64,000 nt of DNA. Origin: Croceibacterium_B sp035470785 (GTDB lineage: Bacteria > Pseudomonadota > Alphaproteobacteria > Sphingomonadales > Sphingomonadaceae). Positions 61,008 through 64,000 of this stretch are shown here, one piece after another. The notes beneath the pieces were generated by a model. That model was not told the DNA's origin. It was given only the letters and a program-made list of their open reading frames with translations, and made no database searches. The stretch lies in NCBI GenBank assembly GCA_035470785.1, contig DATIQN010000064.1, forward strand, positions 62,001-126,000. Reading direction: 5' to 3'. Position 1 is the first letter of the stretch. Each line of letters begins with the position of its first letter. The position numbers and the translations under genes were made by a program.

Positions 61008-61985
61008 ATGTCCCAGCTTTACGACGGCGTCTGGCGCGACACGCCGCCCGCGGCCGAGGAAATCGGCGAAGACGGGCAGTTTCGGCGGATCGACAGCCCG
61101 TTGCGCGACTGGATCTCGCCGAATCCCGCTGCCAAGTTCCCGGCCGAGGCAGGGCGCTATCACCTGTTTATCGCCTGGGTCTGCCCGTGGGCATCGCGAA
61201 CCACCGCCTATCGCGTGCTCAAGGGGCTGGAGAACGTGATCTCTCTGTCCGCCTCGCACGGAGTAATCGGCAACCAGGGGTGGATCTTCCAGGACGACAC
61301 GATCCCGCCGTTCACCGTCCCGCACCCGCTATACCGGGTCTACCAGGCGCATGACCCGCACTACACCGGTAAGGCCACGGTGCCGACGCTGTGGGACAAG
61401 AAGACACAGCGCATCGTCAACAATGAGAGCGCCGACATCGTCCGGATGATGAACTCTGCGTTCGACCACATCACCGGCAACCGGCTCGACCTCTATCCCG
61501 AGGCGCTGAGGCCCGAGATCGACCGCTGGAACGAGCTGATCTATCCGACGCTCAACAACGGGGTTTACCGCGCGGGCTTCGCCAGCACCCAACGGGCGTA
61601 CGAAGAAGCCGCCCGCGGCGTGTTCGCCACGCTCGATGCGATGGAGGCGCAGCTCGAGCGTACCCGCTACCTCACCGGCGAGTACCTCACCGAGGCCGAC
61701 TGGCGCGCCTTCACCACGCTGGTGCGCTTCGACGTCGGCTATCACGGCGCTTTCAAGTGCAACTTGCGGCGGATCGAGGACTATCCTGCGCTGCGCGGTT
61801 ACTTACGCGAGCTCTACCAGTGGCCGGGCATCGCCAAGACGGTGAAGCTCGAGGACATCAAGCGCAACTACTACGCGCTGACCGACCGACATCACCTCTA
61901 CCCGATCGGGCCCGAGCTCGACTTGAGCACCCCGCACGCCCGCGAGCGGTTGCCGGGCAAGGGCATCTGGGAGCGCCCCGAGTGA
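61008..61985 (+). CDS. yqjG: glutathionyl-hydroquinone reductase (YqjG/ECM4-like)
   Basis: A 325-residue GST-superfamily enzyme of the Xi class that reduces glutathionyl-hydroquinones with glutathione. The catalytic Cys59 is in WVCPWASRT (CPWA). Further markers are RVYQAHDPHYTGKATVPTLWDKKTQRIVNNESADI and a C-terminal helical domain with YLTEADWRAFTTLVRFDVGYHGAF. It overlaps the GMC oxidoreductase by four bases (GTGA). With YghU and SoxR targets it points to handling of quinone or aromatic intermediates. Confidence 0.93.
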   Translation: MSQLYDGVWRDTPPAAEEIGEDGQFRRIDSPLRDWISPNPAAKFPAEAGRYHLFIAWVCPWASRTTAYRVLKGLENVISLSASHGVIGNQGWIFQDDTIPPFTVPHPLYRVYQAHDPHYTGKATVPTLWDKKTQRIVNNESADIVRMMNSAFDHITGNRLDLYPEALRPEIDRWNELIYPTLNNGVYRAGFASTQRAYEEAARGVFATLDAMEAQLERTRYLTGEYLTEADWRAFTTLVRFDVGYHGAFKCNLRRIEDYPALRGYLRELYQWPGIAKTVKLEDIKRNYYALTDRHHLYPIGPELDLSTPHARERLPGKGIWERPE

Positions 61986-63589
61986 CGCCCGACCTGATCG
62001 TTATCGGCGGCGGCTCAGCCGGCGCGGCCTGCGCCGCGCGGCTGGCCGAGGGCGGCAAGCGCGTGCTGCTGGTTGAGGCCGGCAAGTCCGACGCCGACAT
62101 TCGCAGCAAGGTCCCGGCACTGATGAGCGGGATCGTCCACACGCCCGAATTCGACTGGATGTACAAGGCCGAGCCGGATGCTTCGGTCGGCGGCCGGCCC
62201 GACGTCTGGCCCGCGGCCAAGCGTCTCGGCGGCGGCAGCGCGATCAACGGAATGATGTTCATCCGCGGCCACAAGTGGGACTACGACCGCTGGGCCGAAC
62301 TCGGTGCGACCGGCTGGGATTACGCCAGCGTGCTGCCGTACTTCCGCCGGATGGAGGACAACGAGCGCGGCGCAGACGAATGGCGGGGGCAGGGTGGCCC
62401 CATTGCGGTGTCCGAGGTCCGCTCGCGCTATGCAATCACCGACGAGTGGATCGAGGCGGTGCAGCAGGCCGGCTATCCGCGCTCTCTCGACCTCAACGGA
62501 AAAGAGGCGGAGGGCGTCGACCATATTCAGCTTTCGCAGCGCCGCGGGCTAAGGCATTCGACCGCCGCCGGATATCTGCGAAAGAAGCCGCCCGCGCTCG
62601 AGGTCCTGCTCGAGGCGCAAGTGCTCAGGATCGAGACCGCGAACGGCCGCGCGACGGGTGTGACGATCCGCCGAGGCGGCGAAGTCTCGACTCTGACGGA
62701 GAGCGAAGGCGTGGTGCTATGCGCCGGCGCGCTCAACACGCCGCGGCTTCTGATGTTGTCAGGGATCGGCCCGCAAGAGCACCTGCTTGACCTCGGAATC
62801 CAGGTCGTGTGCGACCTGCCGGGCGTCGGCGCAAACCTGCAGGAGCACCCTGGCGTGCACCTGGTCAACAACGTCAGCGCGCATACTCTCAACGACGATT
62901 CGCGCGGTCTTGCCGGAGTGAAGCAGGTCCTCGCGCTGGCGATCGCCCGCACCGGCGCGCTGACCACCGGCATCGGCCACGCGCAGGCGTTCGTGAAAAG
63001 CCGGGAAGGGCTGCCCGCGCCGAACCTGCAACTGGCCTTTTCGGCTTTCGCCTTCGACGTCACCGACAAGGGTAACCTCGCGCTGCGCCGCGAAAGCTCG
63101 GTTTCGACCTTCGTCGCGCTGATGCGGCCGCTGTCGCGCGGGCGGATTACCCTGCGCTCGGCCGATCCCAATGCACCTCCGCGCATCGAGCACCTGCTGC
63201 TGGGCGACGAGGACGATGTCGAGCAGTTGATCGACGGGCTCGAGATTGCCCGCAAGATCATGGCCGAGCCGGCGATCGCCCCGCAGGTGACAAGCGAGGT
63301 CCGCCCCGGCGCCGAGCTAGCGACCCGCGAGCAGCTTGGCTCTTACTTGCGCGCCGCGACGACTCCGATGTTCCACCCGGTCGGCACAGCGAAGATGGGC
63401 GCAGCCGATGATCCCTCAGCCGTCGTCGGCCCCGACTGCCGGGTGCGCGGGATCGACGGCCTGTGGGTCGCCGACGCCTCGATCATGCCGACGATCCCGC
63501 AAGGCAACACCAACGCCACCGGGATTATGATCGGCGAGCGCGCGAGCGACCTGATCCTAGGCGTGCTGCGCGGGAAGCTGGCGGCTTAG
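61982..63589 (+). CDS. GMC family FAD-dependent oxidoreductase (choline dehydrogenase-like)
   Basis: A 535-residue flavoenzyme with GTG start inside the preceding stop. The FAD-binding motif is VIGGGSAGAACAARLAEGG with the ribose-binding Glu in VEAG; RLGGGSAINGMMFIRGH and LCAGALNTPRLLMLSGIG are the two GMC signatures. The C-terminal catalytic His is in MFHPVGTAKMG and the Asn in IPQGNTNATGIMIGERA. It oxidises an alcohol, choline- or alkan-1-ol-like; the substrate cannot be fixed. Co-transcribed with the hydroquinone reductase. Confidence 0.9.
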   Translation: MTPDLIVIGGGSAGAACAARLAEGGKRVLLVEAGKSDADIRSKVPALMSGIVHTPEFDWMYKAEPDASVGGRPDVWPAAKRLGGGSAINGMMFIRGHKWDYDRWAELGATGWDYASVLPYFRRMEDNERGADEWRGQGGPIAVSEVRSRYAITDEWIEAVQQAGYPRSLDLNGKEAEGVDHIQLSQRRGLRHSTAAGYLRKKPPALEVLLEAQVLRIETANGRATGVTIRRGGEVSTLTESEGVVLCAGALNTPRLLMLSGIGPQEHLLDLGIQVVCDLPGVGANLQEHPGVHLVNNVSAHTLNDDSRGLAGVKQVLALAIARTGALTTGIGHAQAFVKSREGLPAPNLQLAFSAFAFDVTDKGNLALRRESSVSTFVALMRPLSRGRITLRSADPNAPPRIEHLLLGDEDDVEQLIDGLEIARKIMAEPAIAPQVTSEVRPGAELATREQLGSYLRAATTPMFHPVGTAKMGAADDPSAVVGPDCRVRGIDGLWVADASIMPTIPQGNTNATGIMIGERASDLILGVLRGKLAA

Positions 63590-63595
63590 GAGGGC

Positions 63596-64000
63596 CTACT
63601 TCGTCACTTCGGCCGCCAGCATCTCCGGCGTCGGCGGAGCGGTATCCTTGCGGTCGGAGCCCTTGTGCTTGGAGTTGGCCGGCAGCGGCCCGCCGTTGGC
63701 GACGCCGAAACCGACCGGCTCCCCGGCGAACTCCTCGTAGGCGACGTTCACATTCATGTTAGCGCGCGCAAGCGGGGTGTTGCCGTACTCGAGGCCTTTC
63801 TTGATGTGCGTGTCGAGCAGCGGCGAGAAGTCCGGGTTCTTCTTGAGGTCGGCGACGGCCATGCCGGGCGGGTCACCCGCGTCGTAGTGGCGCTTGGCGG
63901 CATCGACCAGCGCGCGGTCGAATTTGGCGAGGCGTACCAATCCGGCCCAGGTGTTCATGTGGCCGTGACCTTCCTCGACCAGGTCGACCTTGCCGCTCAC
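63596..64000 (-). CDS. C-terminal part of an unrecognised protein (runs off right edge)
   Basis: An open frame of 134 residues that reaches the window edge; the apparent GTG start at 64000 is probably internal. It contains VEEGHGHMNTWAGLVRLAKFDRALVD and MNVNVAYEEFAGEPVGFGV, and ends in a polar tail (KHKGSDRKDTAPPTPEM). No signature recognised. It converges on the GMC gene with six bases between stops. The complete gene is needed to identify it. Confidence 0.55.
   Translation of the reverse strand: MSGKVDLVEEGHGHMNTWAGLVRLAKFDRALVDAAKRHYDAGDPPGMAVADLKKNPDFSPLLDTHIKKGLEYGNTPLARANMNVNVAYEEFAGEPVGFGVANGGPLPANSKHKGSDRKDTAPPTPEMLAAEVTK

Overview
The window looks like the chromosome of a high-GC alphaproteobacterium of the order Sphingomonadales (Sphingomonas/Novosphingobium/Erythrobacter type). 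This is inferred from gene content: the alphaproteobacterial form of SerC with a probable serC leader RNA, HisZ, a class II DAHP synthase, a MucR/Ros regulator, DciA, the tsaB-rimI-mucR-fur-plsC-miaB-phoH-ybeY-corC order, a sphingomonad-style TonB receptor and a HisKA_2/HWE histidine kinase. Coding density is very high. No gap without a gene exceeds 300 bases. I see no insertion sequence, prophage, CRISPR array or rRNA; the only tRNA is tRNA-Gln(TTG).

Layout. 1-8.6 kb: a left-edge ORF, a small membrane protein, then serC-serA-hisZ (serine and histidine synthesis), a PilZ pair, a secreted esterase, purA and an L,D-transpeptidase lipoprotein. 8.6-11.4 kb: a redox block in which SoxR faces a glyoxalase-fold/NAT operon across a near-perfect sox box, followed by a persulfide dioxygenase-rhodanese fusion. 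11.4-20.7 kb: PPK2, a spermidine-synthase-like protein, then the minus-strand run dciA-dsbA-dsbA-like lipoprotein-smc-beta-propeller, divergent from mutY. 20.7-30.2 kb: an outer-membrane barrel, a PAS-only protein, small membrane proteins, a Tat-exported serine hydrolase, nudC, a FrnE-type DsbA, DUF1489, mgtE, a cyclophilin, and an unusual module of two paralogous four-helix membrane proteins facing a secreted protein. 30.2-39.9 kb: LysR, then the conserved block corC-ybeY-phoH-[dead RcnB-like gene]-miaB-plsC-fur-mucR-rimI-tsaB, a nitroreductase and nfuA. 40-53.2 kb: a large M16 protease, DAHP synthase, a MASE1-GGDEF cyclase, egtB-egtD, a retropepsin-like protease, an aromatic-acid-type MFS, ligC-xthA and tRNA-Gln. 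53.3-64 kb: a TonB receptor with a small membrane protein, YghU, an MFS exporter, topoisomerase IB, a receiver protein facing its likely histidine kinase, a glutathionyl-hydroquinone reductase, a GMC oxidoreductase and a right-edge partial gene.

How it fits together. Much of the window is housekeeping, but thiol and redox chemistry recurs: SoxR, persulfide dioxygenase, three DsbA-fold proteins, ergothioneine synthesis, YghU and a hydroquinone reductase. The most informative regulatory site is the SoxR operator at 9840-9857. It lies in a 19-bp promoter spacer that points at the glyoxalase-fold/NAT operon, making that operon the predicted SoxR target. The least understood locus is the membrane-protein/secreted-protein module at 28.4-30.2 kb, with an FNR/FixK-like site between its two arms. 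Convergent genes are packed extremely tightly; four pairs share a 4-bp stop-in-stop overlap.
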